This document shows positions 39,658-49,372 of a stretch of 64,000 nt of DNA, piece after piece. Each line of letters begins with the position of its first letter. Position 1 is the stretch's first letter. The notes beneath the pieces were generated by a model. The model searched no databases. It was not told the origin of the DNA and saw nothing but the letters and a program-made list of their open reading frames with translations. This DNA comes from Herbiconiux gentiana. GTDB taxonomy: Bacteria > Actinomycetota > Actinomycetes > Actinomycetales > Microbacteriaceae. A program made the translations under genes and the position numbers. The stretch lies in assembly GCF_024978135.1 (NCBI RefSeq), contig NZ_JANTEZ010000001.1, forward strand, positions 62,001 to 126,000, written 5' to 3'.

Positions 39658-40862
39658 CCTCCCTTCGCCTCTTCACCTCCGAATCCGTCACCGAGGGCCA
39701 CCCCGACAAGATCTGCGACCAGGTCTCCGACACCATCCTCGACGCGCTGCTGACGGTCGACCCGCACGCGCGTGTCGCCGTCGAGACCCTCGTCACCACC
39801 GGGCTCGTGCACGTCGCGGGCGAGGTCACCACGAGCGGGTACGTCGAGATCCCGGCGCTCGTGCGCGAGAAGATCTCGTCGATCGGCTACACCTCGAGCG
39901 ACGTCTGGTTCGACGGGCGCTCGTGCGGCGTGTCGGTGTCGATCGGCGGTCAGTCGCCCGACATCGCGCAGGGCGTCGACAACGCCTTCGAGACCCGCGA
40001 GGGCTCCTCCACCGACGAGGCAGACCGGCAGGGCGCGGGCGACCAGGGCATCATGTTCGGCTACGCCACCACCGAGACGCCGCAGCTCATGCCGCTGCCG
40101 ATCTGGCTGGCCCATCGGCTCTCGGCCCGCCTCGCCGCCGTGCGCAAGGAGGGTGTGCTCGACTACCTCCGGCCCGACGGCAAGACCCAGGTCACGGTCG
40201 GGTACGACGGCGTGGTGCCGAAGAGCGTCGACACGGTCGTGCTGTCGACCCAGCACTCGCCGTCGGTGGGGCTCGACGAGCTGCGCCGCGAGGTCGAGGA
40301 GACGGTGATCCGCCCGGTGCTCGCGCAGGCCGAGGTCGACGGGGTGTCGCTGTCGTCGACCGATGCACGCATCCTGATCAACCCGACCGGCCGGTTCGAG
40401 ATCGGCGGGCCGCAGGGCGACGCCGGGCTCACCGGGCGCAAGATCATCGTCGACACCTACGGCGGGGCCGCGCGGCACGGCGGCGGCGCCTTCAGCGGAA
40501 AAGACCCGTCGAAGGTCGACCGCTCGGCCGCCTACGCCATGCGCTGGGTCGCGAAGAACGCCGTGGCCGCGGGGCTCGCCTCGCGCCTGGAGGTGCAGAT
40601 CGCGTACGCCATCGGCAAGGCGGCGCCGGTGGGCTTCTACGTCGAGACCTTCGGCACCGGGGTCGTCAGCGACGAGGTCATCACGGCGGCGCTGCAGTCG
40701 GTGTTCGACCTGCGTCCGGCCGCCATCATCCGCGACCTCGACCTGCTGCGCCCCATCTACGCCCAGACGGCCGCCTACGGGCACTTCGGCCGCGAGCTCC
40801 CCGACTTCACCTGGGAGCGACTCGACCGGGTCGACGAGATCCGGGCCGCCGCGGGGCTCTGA
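39654..40862 (+). CDS. metK: S-adenosylmethionine synthetase
   Basis: 402 residues. It makes SAM from methionine and ATP. Signatures: [16 protein letters not shown] at the N-terminus, [12 protein letters not shown] (methionine/ATP site), [19 protein letters not shown] (phosphate loop). The ribosome binding site AGGAG lies in the coaBC tail. priA starts two bases after its stop. Confidence 0.97.
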   Translation: MTSLRLFTSESVTEGHPDKICDQVSDTILDALLTVDPHARVAVETLVTTGLVHVAGEVTTSGYVEIPALVREKISSIGYTSSDVWFDGRSCGVSVSIGGQSPDIAQGVDNAFETREGSSTDEADRQGAGDQGIMFGYATTETPQLMPLPIWLAHRLSARLAAVRKEGVLDYLRPDGKTQVTVGYDGVVPKSVDTVVLSTQHSPSVGLDELRREVEETVIRPVLAQAEVDGVSLSSTDARILINPTGRFEIGGPQGDAGLTGRKIIVDTYGGAARHGGGAFSGKDPSKVDRSAAYAMRWVAKNAVAAGLASRLEVQIAYAIGKAAPVGFYVETFGTGVVSDEVITAALQSVFDLRPAAIIRDLDLLRPIYAQTAAYGHFGRELPDFTWERLDRVDEIRAAAGL

Positions 40863-40864
40863 CC

Positions 40865-43018
40865 GTGGCGGGTGCAGGGGCGCCCGCGGGTGAGGCAGTC
40901 GCACCGGTGCCGGGCACGCCGGCGGTGCCGGGTGCGCTGGCGGTGCCGGGTGCGCTGGCGGTGCCGGTCGAGACCATGTCGTCGGGGGTCGTCGCGCGGG
41001 TGATGCTCGAGTCGCCGCTGCCGCAGCTCGATCGGCTGTTCGACTACCTCGTGCCGCCGGCGCTGGTTCCGGATGCCCGTCCCGGCGTGCGGGTGAAGGT
41101 GCCCTTGCGCTCCGCCGGTCGCACGGCGCGGGGCTACATCATCGAGCTCGCCGCCCACGTGCCCGGGGAGCGCGCGCTGAGCGAGCTCGACGAGGTCGTG
41201 TCGTCGCTGCCCGTGCTGACCCCGGAGGTGTGGGTGCTCGCCCGACGACTCGCCGACCGCGCCGCCGGGAGCGCGTGCGACATCGTGCGGCTGGCCATCC
41301 CGCCGCGCTTCGTGCGGGTGGAGAAGGCGTTCGTGGCGAGGCAGGCCGCCGCGGCAGCCACAGCCGCAGGTGCCGACTCCGACTCCAACGCGGCGCGACC
41401 CCGTCACGCGCCCGGGGCGTTCGCGCTGACGGGCTACTCGGCCTCCGACGGTGCGCACCTCGCCGAACCCGGAGCCCGCAGCGCCATCGACGCCGTCGCC
41501 ACGGTCACGGCGGTGCGCGCATCCGGAGACCAGATGCACACCGTCGGCCACTGGGCCCTCACCATCGCCGAGCTCGCCGTGGGGGTGCACCGGGCGGGGG
41601 AGTCGGTGATCGTCGCCGTGCCCGACTACCGCGACCAGCTGCAGGTCGAGCAGGCGCTCGAGAGCCTCGGGGCGGGCGACACGATCGTGCGGCTCGACGC
41701 CCGGCAGGCGCGCGGCGAGCGGTACGCGAACTTCCTCACGGCGCTCGACGGCTCGCCGCACATCGTCGTGGGCAACCGCTCCACGGTCTACGCGCCGGTG
41801 TCACGTCTCGGGCAGATCATCGTCTGGGACGAGGGGGACTCCCTGCAGTCCGAGCCGCACGCCCCCTACGTGCACGTGCGCGACGCCGCCCTGGTGCGCC
41901 AGGAGCAGTCGGGCTGTCGGCTGGCCTTCGTCTCGCACTCCCGCAGCACCGACATCGAACGGCTGGTCGAGCTCGGTTTCCTGCACCCGGTGTTCCCCAC
42001 CCCGCGCCACCTGCCGCGCGTGCTGCCGACCGCCGAGCAGGACGACGCGGACGCCCCTCAGAACGCCGCCCGCATCCCCACGGCCGCGTGGCAGGCCGCC
42101 CGTCGCGCCCTCGAGCAGGGGCCGGTGCTCGTGCTGGTGGCCCGGCCGGGCTACGCTCCGGTACTCGCGTGTCAGAGCTGCGGGCATCCTGCTGCCTGCA
42201 CCGTCTGCGGAGGGCCGCTGCACGTGCACCGGGCGGGGGAGCGGCCCTCGTGCACGCTCTGCGGGGCGATCGCGGCGAACTGGTCGTGCTCGCACTGCCA
42301 CGGCACGACGTTCCGCTTCGCCTCGGTCGGGGCCGGCCGCACCGCCGACGAGCTGGGCCGGGCGTTCCCCGGCACCCGGGTGATCGTCAGCGACGGCGAG
42401 CGCCCGGTGCTCACGGTCGACGCCAAGCCGGCGCTCGTGGTCGCCACCCGCGGCGCCGAACCGGTGGCCGAGGGCGGCTACCGAGCCGTGCTGCTGCTCG
42501 ACGGCCCGCGGATGCTCGCCCGGGAGTCGCTGCGCGTCGCCGAGGACTGCCTGCGGTGGTGGTCGAACGCCATCGCGCTGTCGGCCCCGCGGGCTCCGAA
42601 CGTGCTCGTGGGGGTCGGCGGAGAGCTCGCGAAGGCCCTCGTCACCTGGCAGCAGGAGACGGTGGCCTCGGCCGAGCTCGCCGACCGCCGGGCGCTGCGC
42701 TTCCCCCCGGCCGTGCGGCTGGCGACCGTCACCGGGGCGGCCGACACCGTGGCCGGCGCGCTTGCCGAGCTGCAGAAGCTCGTGACCGAGGCCGAATGGG
42801 CGAAGATGGATACCCTGGGCCCGGTGCCCACGGGCGACGGCATGGTGCGCGCCATCGTGCGCTTCGACTACGCGATCGGGGCCTCGGTCGCCCGTCACCT
42901 GCGGGCGCTCGTGGTGAAGAACGCCACCACCCGGCGAGGCAAGACGGGCAGCGGCTCGGGCTTCCGGCCGCCGCCGACGCTGCGGGTTCGACTCGACGAT
43001 TCGGAGATCATGGAATGA
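40865..43018 (+). CDS. priA: Primosomal protein N' (PriA-like), helicase motifs missing
   Basis: 717 residues. The N-terminal DNA-binding part (VARVMLESPLPQLDRLFDYLVP) and the central zinc-binding region are well kept: eight Cys in the series CQSC, CTVC, CTLC, CSHC (about 438-480). The Walker A region expected before this reads GESVIVAVPDYRDQ, and the DEAH-type box reads VWDEGDSLQS, so ATPase/helicase activity is unlikely, as known for actinobacterial PriA. The GTG at 40865 follows metK by two bases; an ATG at 40976 would remove a low-complexity Ala/Pro/Val leader with an 18-nt repeat. Confidence 0.9.
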   Translation: MAGAGAPAGEAVAPVPGTPAVPGALAVPGALAVPVETMSSGVVARVMLESPLPQLDRLFDYLVPPALVPDARPGVRVKVPLRSAGRTARGYIIELAAHVPGERALSELDEVVSSLPVLTPEVWVLARRLADRAAGSACDIVRLAIPPRFVRVEKAFVARQAAAAATAAGADSDSNAARPRHAPGAFALTGYSASDGAHLAEPGARSAIDAVATVTAVRASGDQMHTVGHWALTIAELAVGVHRAGESVIVAVPDYRDQLQVEQALESLGAGDTIVRLDARQARGERYANFLTALDGSPHIVVGNRSTVYAPVSRLGQIIVWDEGDSLQSEPHAPYVHVRDAALVRQEQSGCRLAFVSHSRSTDIERLVELGFLHPVFPTPRHLPRVLPTAEQDDADAPQNAARIPTAAWQAARRALEQGPVLVLVARPGYAPVLACQSCGHPAACTVCGGPLHVHRAGERPSCTLCGAIAANWSCSHCHGTTFRFASVGAGRTADELGRAFPGTRVIVSDGERPVLTVDAKPALVVATRGAEPVAEGGYRAVLLLDGPRMLARESLRVAEDCLRWWSNAIALSAPRAPNVLVGVGGELAKALVTWQQETVASAELADRRALRFPPAVRLATVTGAADTVAGALAELQKLVTEAEWAKMDTLGPVPTGDGMVRAIVRFDYAIGASVARHLRALVVKNATTRRGKTGSGSGFRPPPTLRVRLDDSEIME
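40921..40967 (+). repeat. 18-nt tandem repeat at the 5' end of priA
   Basis: GGCGGTGCCGGGTGCGCT occurs exactly twice (40921-40938, 40939-40956) plus 11 nt of a third copy, with a degenerate copy before it. It encodes AVPGAL repeats in frame. Copy number may vary. Confidence 0.75.
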
Positions 43019-43929
43019 GACTCGTCTTCGCGGGCACCCCCGCCGTGGCCGTGCCCGCCCTGCGTGCCCTGGCGGCCCGGCACGAGGTGGCCGCCGTCGT
43101 GACGCGGCTCGACGCGCCGCTCGGACGCAAGCGGGTGCTCACCCCCTCGCCCGTCGCCGCGGCCGCCGAGGAGCTCGGTATCGAGGTGATCAAGGCGAAC
43201 CGGCTCGACGACGAGGCGACCGCCCGGATCGCGGCCGTTGGCGCCGAACTCGGCGTGATCGTGGCCTACGGCGGGCTCGTGCGCGAGCCGCTGCTCAGCA
43301 CACCCCCGCGTGGCTGGATCAACCTGCACTTCTCGCTGCTGCCGCGCTGGCGCGGGGCGGCTCCCGTGCAGTGGAGCGTCATCGCGGGCGACACCGTCTC
43401 GGGGGCGACGGTGTTCCAGCTGGTGCCGGGGCTCGACGCCGGGCCGGTGTTCTCGATGCGCTCGACCCCGATCGCCGCGCACGAGACCTCGGGCGGGCTG
43501 CTCGCCCGGCTGGCCGACTCGGGCGCCGAGCAGCTCGCTGACACGGTCGACGGCATCGCTGACGGCAGTCTCACCGCCGTCGAGCAGACGGGCGAGGTGA
43601 CGCTCGCTCCCAAGCTGGGTCTAGCGGATGCGCGGCTCGACTTCACCGGCGACCTCGAGACGGTCTACGCCCGGCTGCGTGGTGTCACGCCCGAGCCCGG
43701 CGCGTGGTTCGAGCTCGACGGCCTGCGCGTGAAGGTGCTCGAGGCCTCGCCGGCGCGTGACCGCCCCCGACTCGCGCCCGGCGCCCTCGACGGATCCGGA
43801 CGCACCCTGCACGTGGGCACCGCGACGGCGCCCCTGGAACTCCTGACGGTGCAGCCGGCGGGGAAGAAGCCCATGGCGGCCGCCGACTGGTGGCGCGGCG
43901 CGGGCGCGGAAGGACTGGTGGCACGATGA
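43015..43929 (+). CDS. fmt: Methionyl-tRNA formyltransferase
   Basis: 304 residues. It formylates initiator Met-tRNA using 10-formyl-tetrahydrofolate. RLVFAGTPAVAVPAL starts the formyltransferase domain. The catalytic Asn-His pair is in INLHFSLLPRWRGAAPVQW, and the catalytic Asp is in VPGLDAGPV. The C-terminal OB-like tRNA-binding domain is present (about 205-304). The ATG overlaps the priA stop by four bases, and the stop overlaps rsmB by four. Confidence 0.96.
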   Translation: MRLVFAGTPAVAVPALRALAARHEVAAVVTRLDAPLGRKRVLTPSPVAAAAEELGIEVIKANRLDDEATARIAAVGAELGVIVAYGGLVREPLLSTPPRGWINLHFSLLPRWRGAAPVQWSVIAGDTVSGATVFQLVPGLDAGPVFSMRSTPIAAHETSGGLLARLADSGAEQLADTVDGIADGSLTAVEQTGEVTLAPKLGLADARLDFTGDLETVYARLRGVTPEPGAWFELDGLRVKVLEASPARDRPRLAPGALDGSGRTLHVGTATAPLELLTVQPAGKKPMAAADWWRGAGAEGLVAR

Positions 43930-45752
43930 GCGACGACAGGCGACAGGGCGGCGGGAGCCGCGGCGGGGCGTCCGGCGGGTCGGGTTCCGGGCGCGGCGGT
44001 GCCGGGTCCGGCGGGTACGGACAGGGCGGCGAGCGCGGCGGTGCGTCCGGCGGGTCGGGGCGGCGGGGGCACGACGGCCGGCGCACCGGTGGCGGTGCGG
44101 GCGGCGGCGTGGGCGGGCGGCGCGGGCCCGAGCGGCGGAAGCCGGCGACACCCGCGCCGTCGAAGCCCGGCGTGGTGCAGGCCGCCCGGCGGGTGGCGCT
44201 CGAGGTGATCGCCGCCGTGCGCTCCGACGACGCCTACGCGAACCTGCTGCTGCCGGTGCGCATCGCCGACGCCCGGCTCTCGCCCGCCGACGCGGGCCTC
44301 GCGACCGAGCTCACCTACGGCACCCTGCGCCGGCGCGGCTACTACGACCGGGTGATCGAGCTCGCCTCCGGCCGGCCGATCGACGAGATCGACGGTGCCG
44401 TGCGCGACGTGCTCGAGCTCGGCGCCCACCAGCTGCTGTCGATGCGCGTCGCCCAGCACGCCGCCGTGAACGAGTCGGTGGAGCTCGCCCGAGCGGTCGC
44501 CTCCCGCTCGGCGACCGGCTTCGTCAACGGTGTGCTGCGCGCCATCACCCGCACCCCGGCCGAGGAGTGGCTCGGGCGCGTCACCGAGTCGGCGGAGTCC
44601 GACGACGATCGCCTTGCGCTGACCTCCTCGCACCCCGCCTGGATCGTGCGCGCCTTCCGCCGCGCTCTTGTCGCCGACGGCGTGCCCGAGAGCGAGGTCG
44701 ATGCCGAACTCGACGCCCTGCTCGAGGCCGACAACACCCCGGCGCGGCTCAGCCTCGTCGCCCTGCCCGGCCTCGCCGACCGCGCGGCCCTCCAGCGCGA
44801 TGCGACGGCCGCGGCACCCGCGACCGACGCAGTCACCGAGCCGGGCGCCACCGCCCCCGAGCCGGGCGCCGACCCCGAGGAGCTCGAGCTCGCCCTGGCG
44901 GCGGCCACCGACCCGGCCGACGACGACGGCAGCGGCTTCGACGCCGCCCCCGCCGCCTCGGGCACCGCCGTCGGCGACACGGCCCGCCGCGTGCCGACCG
45001 CCTTCGAGCCGGCCCCGCTCTCGCCGATCGGCCTCGTCGCCCCTACCGGCGACCCGGCGGCCATCCCCGCCGTGCGCGCGGGCACGGTGCGGGTGCAGGA
45101 CGAGGGCTCGCAGCTCGCCGCCCTCGCCCTCACCCGCAGCCGGCCCGTCACAGCCGGCGAGCGCTGGCTCGACCTCTGCGCCGGCCCCGGCGGCAAGACC
45201 GCCGTGCTCGCCGCCGAGGCGGGTCTCGCGGGCGCCACGGTGATCGCGAACGAGCCGATCGCGGCCCGCGCCGGCCTCGTGCGTCGCGCCGTGGCCGCGC
45301 TGCCCGAGCCGCCCGAGGTCTGGGAGCGCGACGGGACCCGGCTGGGTCGCTCGACCGACGAGGGCTTCGACCGCATCCTGGTCGACGCGCCCTGCACCGG
45401 GCTCGGCGCCCTGCGCCGGCGCCCCGAGGCGCGCTGGCGCAAGACCCCCGCCGACGTCGCCGACCTCGTGGCGCTGCAGCAGCGGCTGGTCGACTCGGCC
45501 GTGGCCGCCCTGAAGCCCGGTGGCCTGCTCGCCTACGTCACCTGCTCGCCCCACGTCGCCGAGACGCGCGGCCAGGTGCAGGGCGCGCTGCGGCGCTGGC
45601 CCGACACCCTGGTGCAGCTCGACGCGCAGGAGGTGCTCCGGGAGATCACCGGCGGCGCCGTGCAGCTCGGCGGCGCCGATGCGGCCGTGCAGCTGTGGCC
45701 GCATCGCAACACCACCGACGCCATGTTCATCGCCCTGTTCGAGAAGCGCTAG
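43926..45752 (+). CDS. rsmB: 16S rRNA (cytosine(967)-C(5))-methyltransferase with long extensions
   Basis: 608 residues against about 430 in E. coli RsmB. A Gly/Arg/Ser-rich disordered N-terminus (about 1-75) is followed by the NusB-like RNA-binding domain (ALEVIAAVRSDDAYANLLLP). Then comes an Ala/Pro/Asp-rich insertion (about 292-370) before the SAM-dependent domain. SAM motif WLDLCAGPGGKTAVLA and the two catalytic Cys (DAPCTGLG, YVTCSPH) are intact. The start overlaps the fmt stop. The extensions are probably flexible, RNA-binding linkers. Confidence 0.93.
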   Translation: MSDDRRQGGGSRGGASGGSGSGRGGAGSGGYGQGGERGGASGGSGRRGHDGRRTGGGAGGGVGGRRGPERRKPATPAPSKPGVVQAARRVALEVIAAVRSDDAYANLLLPVRIADARLSPADAGLATELTYGTLRRRGYYDRVIELASGRPIDEIDGAVRDVLELGAHQLLSMRVAQHAAVNESVELARAVASRSATGFVNGVLRAITRTPAEEWLGRVTESAESDDDRLALTSSHPAWIVRAFRRALVADGVPESEVDAELDALLEADNTPARLSLVALPGLADRAALQRDATAAAPATDAVTEPGATAPEPGADPEELELALAAATDPADDDGSGFDAAPAASGTAVGDTARRVPTAFEPAPLSPIGLVAPTGDPAAIPAVRAGTVRVQDEGSQLAALALTRSRPVTAGERWLDLCAGPGGKTAVLAAEAGLAGATVIANEPIAARAGLVRRAVAALPEPPEVWERDGTRLGRSTDEGFDRILVDAPCTGLGALRRRPEARWRKTPADVADLVALQQRLVDSAVAALKPGGLLAYVTCSPHVAETRGQVQGALRRWPDTLVQLDAQEVLREITGGAVQLGGADAAVQLWPHRNTTDAMFIALFEKR

Positions 45753-45765
45753 CCGAGGTCGAGCG

Positions 45766-46383
45766 GTGCCCGACCACCCCTTCCGCGACCTCCTGCCGCT
45801 CGATCTGGGCGGCGGGCTGACCCTCGAGTTACGCACCCGGGACGGCGCGGCAGCGGCGCACGAGCTCACGATGCGCAACCTCGACCGGCTCCGGCAGTGG
45901 GAGCCCTGGGCCCAGCCCGCCCAGAGTCTCGCCGCCACCCGCGCCTTCACCGACTTCGTGCTGGCGCTGCACGAGCAGGGCAAGACCGTGCCGGCGCTGA
46001 TCGTGCGGGACGGGCATCCGATCGGCAGCATCTCGCTGAAGATCGACCCCGCCACCGCGATCGGGGAGCTGGGCTACTGGATCGATGCCGCCCACGAGAG
46101 GCAAGGGGTCGTGACCCTGGCAGCCGCCGCGCTCTGCGACGCGGGCTTCGCGCGGGGGCTGGAGCGGCTCGAGATCCGCGCGGCAGCAGGCAACACCCGC
46201 AGCCGGGCCGTGGCCGAGCGTCTCGGCTTCCGCCTCGAGGGTGTGCTGCGCGAGGCGCTGCCGGTCGGCGCCACGCGGCACGACCTCGCCGTCTACGGAC
46301 GGCTGCCGGCCGATGGCGCGACACCGGCGTCATCGGCACCGGCAACCGCACCGGCACCCGCAGAGGCGTCACCGCCCGGGTAA
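45766..46383 (+). CDS. GNAT family N-acetyltransferase
   Basis: 205 residues. The pattern is RimJ/RimL-like: ELTMRNLDRLRQWEPWAQP, IGSISLKIDPATAIGELGYWI, then the acetyl-CoA region HERQGVVTLAAAALCDAGF and RAAAGNTRSRAVAERLGFRLEGVLREA. This type modifies protein N-termini or small molecules; the substrate is unknown. The GTG at 45766 has GAGG eight bases upstream. The C-terminus is a short Ala/Pro linker. Its TAA stop forms part of the promoter-like box before rpe. Confidence 0.85.
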   Translation: MPDHPFRDLLPLDLGGGLTLELRTRDGAAAAHELTMRNLDRLRQWEPWAQPAQSLAATRAFTDFVLALHEQGKTVPALIVRDGHPIGSISLKIDPATAIGELGYWIDAAHERQGVVTLAAAALCDAGFARGLERLEIRAAAGNTRSRAVAERLGFRLEGVLREALPVGATRHDLAVYGRLPADGATPASSAPATAPAPAEASPPG

Positions 46384-46386
46384 AGT
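46381..46386 (+). promoter_or_regulatory. Candidate leaderless promoter of rpe
   Basis: TAAAGT (its TAA is the stop of the acetyltransferase gene), then exactly six bases, then the rpe GTG at 46393. No ribosome binding site is present. Confidence 0.45.
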
Positions 46387-46392
46387 CGCATC

Positions 46393-47073
46393 GTGGCCCT
46401 TCGCATCAACCCCAGCATCCTCGCCTCCGACTTCGCGAACCTGCAGAGCGAGCTCGGTCGCATCGCGAACGCCGACCTCGCGCACGTCGACGTGATGGAC
46501 AACCACTTCGTGCCGAACCTCACGCTGGGATTCCCGGTGGTCGAGCGGCTGCAGGAGGTCTCGCCGATCCCGCTCGACATCCACCTGATGATCGACGCGC
46601 CCGAGCGCTGGGCGCCGCAGTACGCCGAGCTCGGCGCCTACTCGGTCACCTTCCACGCCGAGGCCGTCGGCCGGGAATCCGACCCGGTCTCCGTCGCCCG
46701 CAGCCTCCGTGAGCGGGGCGCCCGCGCGGGCCTCGCGCTCAGGCCCGGCACCGACGCCGAGCCGTTCCTCGAGCTGCTGCCCGAGTTCGACATGGTGCTC
46801 GTGATGACCGTCGAGCCCGGCTTCGGCGGCCAGTCGTTCATGCCCGAGACCATGCCGAAGCTCCGCACCCTCTCGCAAGCCGTGCGCGACTCGGGCCTCG
46901 ACGTCTGGCTGCAGGTCGACGGCGGCATCAACGACGACACCATCGGCATCGCCGCGGAGGCCGGGGCCACCGTGTTCGTGGCCGGCTCGAGCGTGTTCGG
47001 TGCCGAGAACGCCGGCGCCCAGGTCGACCATCTGCGCGAGCTCGCGGCCGGACACGTCCACGGACACCGGTAG
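46393..47073 (+). CDS. rpe: Ribulose-phosphate 3-epimerase
   Basis: 226 residues, TIM-barrel enzyme of the pentose phosphate pathway. INPSILASDFANL is the N-terminal signature; metal-binding HVDVMDNHFVPNLTLG, DIHLMID, MTVEPGFGGQSFM and VDGGI are all seen. The GTG start lacks a ribosome binding site but follows a leaderless-type promoter box. Its TAG stop is itself part of the box before hisE. Confidence 0.96.
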   Translation: MALRINPSILASDFANLQSELGRIANADLAHVDVMDNHFVPNLTLGFPVVERLQEVSPIPLDIHLMIDAPERWAPQYAELGAYSVTFHAEAVGRESDPVSVARSLRERGARAGLALRPGTDAEPFLELLPEFDMVLVMTVEPGFGGQSFMPETMPKLRTLSQAVRDSGLDVWLQVDGGINDDTIGIAAEAGATVFVAGSSVFGAENAGAQVDHLRELAAGHVHGHR

Positions 47074-47076
47074 CCT
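47071..47076 (+). promoter_or_regulatory. Candidate leaderless promoter of hisE
   Basis: TAGCCT (its TAG is the rpe stop codon), then exactly six bases, then the hisE GTG at 47083. No ribosome binding site. Confidence 0.45.
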
Positions 47077-47082
47077 TGATCC

Positions 47083-47346
47083 GTGAAGACTTTCGACGAG
47101 CTGTTCCTCGAGCTCAGCGCCAAGGCCACCGAGCGGCCTGAGGGCTCCGGCACCGTGCGCGAGCTCGACGCCGGCGTGCACCAGATCGGCAAGAAGATCG
47201 TCGAGGAGGCCGCCGAGGTGTGGATGGCGGCGGAGTACGAGTCCGACGAGAACACCGCCGAGGAGATCTCGCAGCTGCTCTACCACCTGCAGGTGCTGAT
47301 GCTCGCCAAGGGCCTCACCCCGGCCGACGTCTACCGACATCTGTGA
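47083..47346 (+). CDS. hisE: Phosphoribosyl-ATP diphosphatase
   Basis: 87 residues, stand-alone HisE. Second step of histidine synthesis, hydrolysing PR-ATP to PR-AMP. The MazG-like all-alpha fold has [20 protein letters not shown] and [14 protein letters not shown] with Glu-rich metal-binding helices. In actinobacteria hisE typically precedes hisG, as here (54-nt gap). GTG start, no ribosome binding site. Confidence 0.95.
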   Translation: MKTFDELFLELSAKATERPEGSGTVRELDAGVHQIGKKIVEEAAEVWMAAEYESDENTAEEISQLLYHLQVLMLAKGLTPADVYRHL

Positions 47347-47400
47347 TCTGAGCACGGCGACCGCCCAGACCACCTCCCACCGAAAGCACCCCTCACCCCC

Positions 47401-48240
47401 ATGCTCAAGATCGCGGTGCCCAACAAGGGCTCCCTCTCCGAAACCGCCGCCCAGATGCTCGCCGAGGCGGGCTACCACGGCCGGCGCGACTCCCGTGAGC
47501 TCGTCGTCGCCGACCCGCGCAACGACGTCGAGTTCTTCTACCTCCGCCCCCGCGACATCGCGACCTACGTCGGCTCGGGCGCGCTCGACGTCGGCATCAC
47601 CGGCCGCGACCTGCTGCTCGACTCCGAGTCGCCCGCTACCGAGACGGCCTCGCTCGACTTCGGCGAGTCCACCTTCCGCTTCGCCCGCCCCGAGGGCACG
47701 GCGATCGAGCTCGCCGACCTGAACGGCGCCCGCGTCGCCACCAGCTACCCGGGTCTCGTCGGCGCGTTCCTCGCGACCCACGGCATCACGGCCCAGCTCA
47801 TCCGCCTCGACGGCGCGGTCGAATCCGCCGTGCGACTCGGGGTGGCGGATGCGGTGGCCGACGTCGTCTCGACGGGTGGGACCCTGCGCAAGGCCGGCCT
47901 CGAGATCTTCGGCCCGGTCATCCTCGAGTCGACCGCCGTGCTGATCAGCTCGGGCACCACCCACCGCGGAGCCGAGACGCTGCTGCGCCGCCTGCAGGGG
48001 GTGCTCGTGGCCCGCCAGTACGTGCTGATGGACTACGACGTGCCGGTCACCCAGCTCGACGACGCCTGCGCGCTCACCCCCGGCATCGAGTCGCCGACCA
48101 TCTCGCCGCTGCACGACCCCGAGTGGGTCGCCGTGCGCAGCATGGTGCCCCGCCGCGACACCAACCAGGTGATGGACGACCTGTACGCCGTCGGCGCCCG
48201 CGCCATCCTCGTCAGTCCGATCCACGCGGCGCGCATCTGA
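47401..48240 (+). CDS. hisG: ATP phosphoribosyltransferase
   Basis: 279 residues, the long HisG form with a C-terminal regulatory ACT-like domain for histidine feedback (about 205-279, MSD-type segment [20 protein letters not shown]). Catalytic region: [18 protein letters not shown], and the PRPP motif near [14 protein letters not shown]. It commits ATP and PRPP to histidine synthesis. The stop overlaps the hisF ATG by one base. Confidence 0.95.
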   Translation: MLKIAVPNKGSLSETAAQMLAEAGYHGRRDSRELVVADPRNDVEFFYLRPRDIATYVGSGALDVGITGRDLLLDSESPATETASLDFGESTFRFARPEGTAIELADLNGARVATSYPGLVGAFLATHGITAQLIRLDGAVESAVRLGVADAVADVVSTGGTLRKAGLEIFGPVILESTAVLISSGTTHRGAETLLRRLQGVLVARQYVLMDYDVPVTQLDDACALTPGIESPTISPLHDPEWVAVRSMVPRRDTNQVMDDLYAVGARAILVSPIHAARI

Positions 48241-49010
48241 TGTCGCTCGCCGTCCGCGTCATCCCCTGCCTCGACGTGGCCGCGGGCCGCGTGGTGAAGG
48301 GTGTCAACTTCGAGAACCTGCGCGACGCGGGCGACCCCGTCGAGCTCGCGGCGCTGTACGCCGCGCAGGGTGCGGACGAGCTCACCTTCCTCGACGTCAC
48401 GGCCACCGTCGACGACCGCGCCACGGTCTACGAGATGGTGCAGAAGACCGCCGAGCAGGTCTTCATCCCGCTCACCGTGGGCGGGGGAGTGCGCTCCGCC
48501 GATGACGTGGCGAAGCTGCTCGCGTCCGGTGCCGACAAGGTGGGCGTGAACAGCGCCGCCATCGCCCGCCCGCCGCTGCTGAACGAGATCGCCGACCGCT
48601 TCGGCGCCCAGGTGCTCGTGCTCTCGCTCGACGTCAAGCGCACCGCGGTGCCCGGCCGCACGCCGTCCGGCTTCGTAGTGACCACGCACGGCGGCCGCCG
48701 CGAGACCGAGCTCGACGCCCTCGACTGGGCGCGCGAGGCGATCGAGCGCGGTGCCGGCGAGCTGCTCGTCAACTCCATCGACGCCGACGGCACGAAGGAC
48801 GGCTTCGACCTCGAGCTCGTGGGGCTGATGCGCGAGCTCAGCACGGTTCCCGTGATCGCATCGGGCGGCGCGGGGAAGGTCGAGCACTTCGGTCAGGCCA
48901 TCGCGGCCGGCGCCGACGCCGTGCTGGCCGCCAGTGTCTTCCACCTCCGCGAGATGACGGTGGGCGACGTGAAGGACGAACTGCGACGAGAAGGGGTGGA
49001 CGTGCGATGA
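48240..49010 (+). CDS. hisF: Imidazole glycerol phosphate synthase subunit HisF
   Basis: 256 residues, cyclase half of IGP synthase; TIM barrel. [18 protein letters not shown] carries the catalytic Asp near residue 12; VGGGVRS and [11 protein letters not shown] are the two phosphate-binding loops. The glutaminase partner hisH and the isomerase gene are not in this window. The stop overlaps the hisI ATG by four bases. Confidence 0.96.
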   Translation: MSLAVRVIPCLDVAAGRVVKGVNFENLRDAGDPVELAALYAAQGADELTFLDVTATVDDRATVYEMVQKTAEQVFIPLTVGGGVRSADDVAKLLASGADKVGVNSAAIARPPLLNEIADRFGAQVLVLSLDVKRTAVPGRTPSGFVVTTHGGRRETELDALDWAREAIERGAGELLVNSIDADGTKDGFDLELVGLMRELSTVPVIASGGAGKVEHFGQAIAAGADAVLAASVFHLREMTVGDVKDELRREGVDVR

Positions 49011-49372
49011 GCACCGTCACCGAGACCGACGAGATCCTCAGCCGGGTGCACTTCGACGACAAGGGCCTGCTGCCGGCGATCATCCAGCAGCACGACTCGA
49101 AAGACGTGCTGATGCTCGGCTACATGGACGCCGAGGCGCTGCGCCGCACCCTCACCGAGGGCCGCGTCACCTTCTGGTCGCGCTCCCGGCAGGAGTATTG
49201 GCGGAAGGGCGACACCTCCGGCCACGTGCAGTACGTCAAGTCGGCGGCGCTCGACTGCGACGCCGACACCCTGCTCGTCGAGGTCGACCAGATCGGTGCG
49301 GCCTGCCACACCGGTGCCCGCCGCTGCTTCGACGTCGACCCGCTGAACCCCGAGGTGCTCGAGAGATCATGA
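49007..49372 (+). CDS. hisI: Phosphoribosyl-AMP cyclohydrolase
   Basis: 121 residues, stand-alone HisI. Zinc enzyme for the third step of histidine synthesis. [20 protein letters not shown] and the metal-binding LDCDAD and [11 protein letters not shown] are intact. The stop overlaps the trpE ATG by four bases, tying the histidine genes to tryptophan genes in one transcript. Confidence 0.96.
   Translation: MSTVTETDEILSRVHFDDKGLLPAIIQQHDSKDVLMLGYMDAEALRRTLTEGRVTFWSRSRQEYWRKGDTSGHVQYVKSAALDCDADTLLVEVDQIGAACHTGARRCFDVDPLNPEVLERS

Noticed and set aside
39611-40864. Upstream extension of the priA frame through metK
   Set aside because: It is an Arg-rich shadow of metK in another frame; PriA similarity begins only after 40976.
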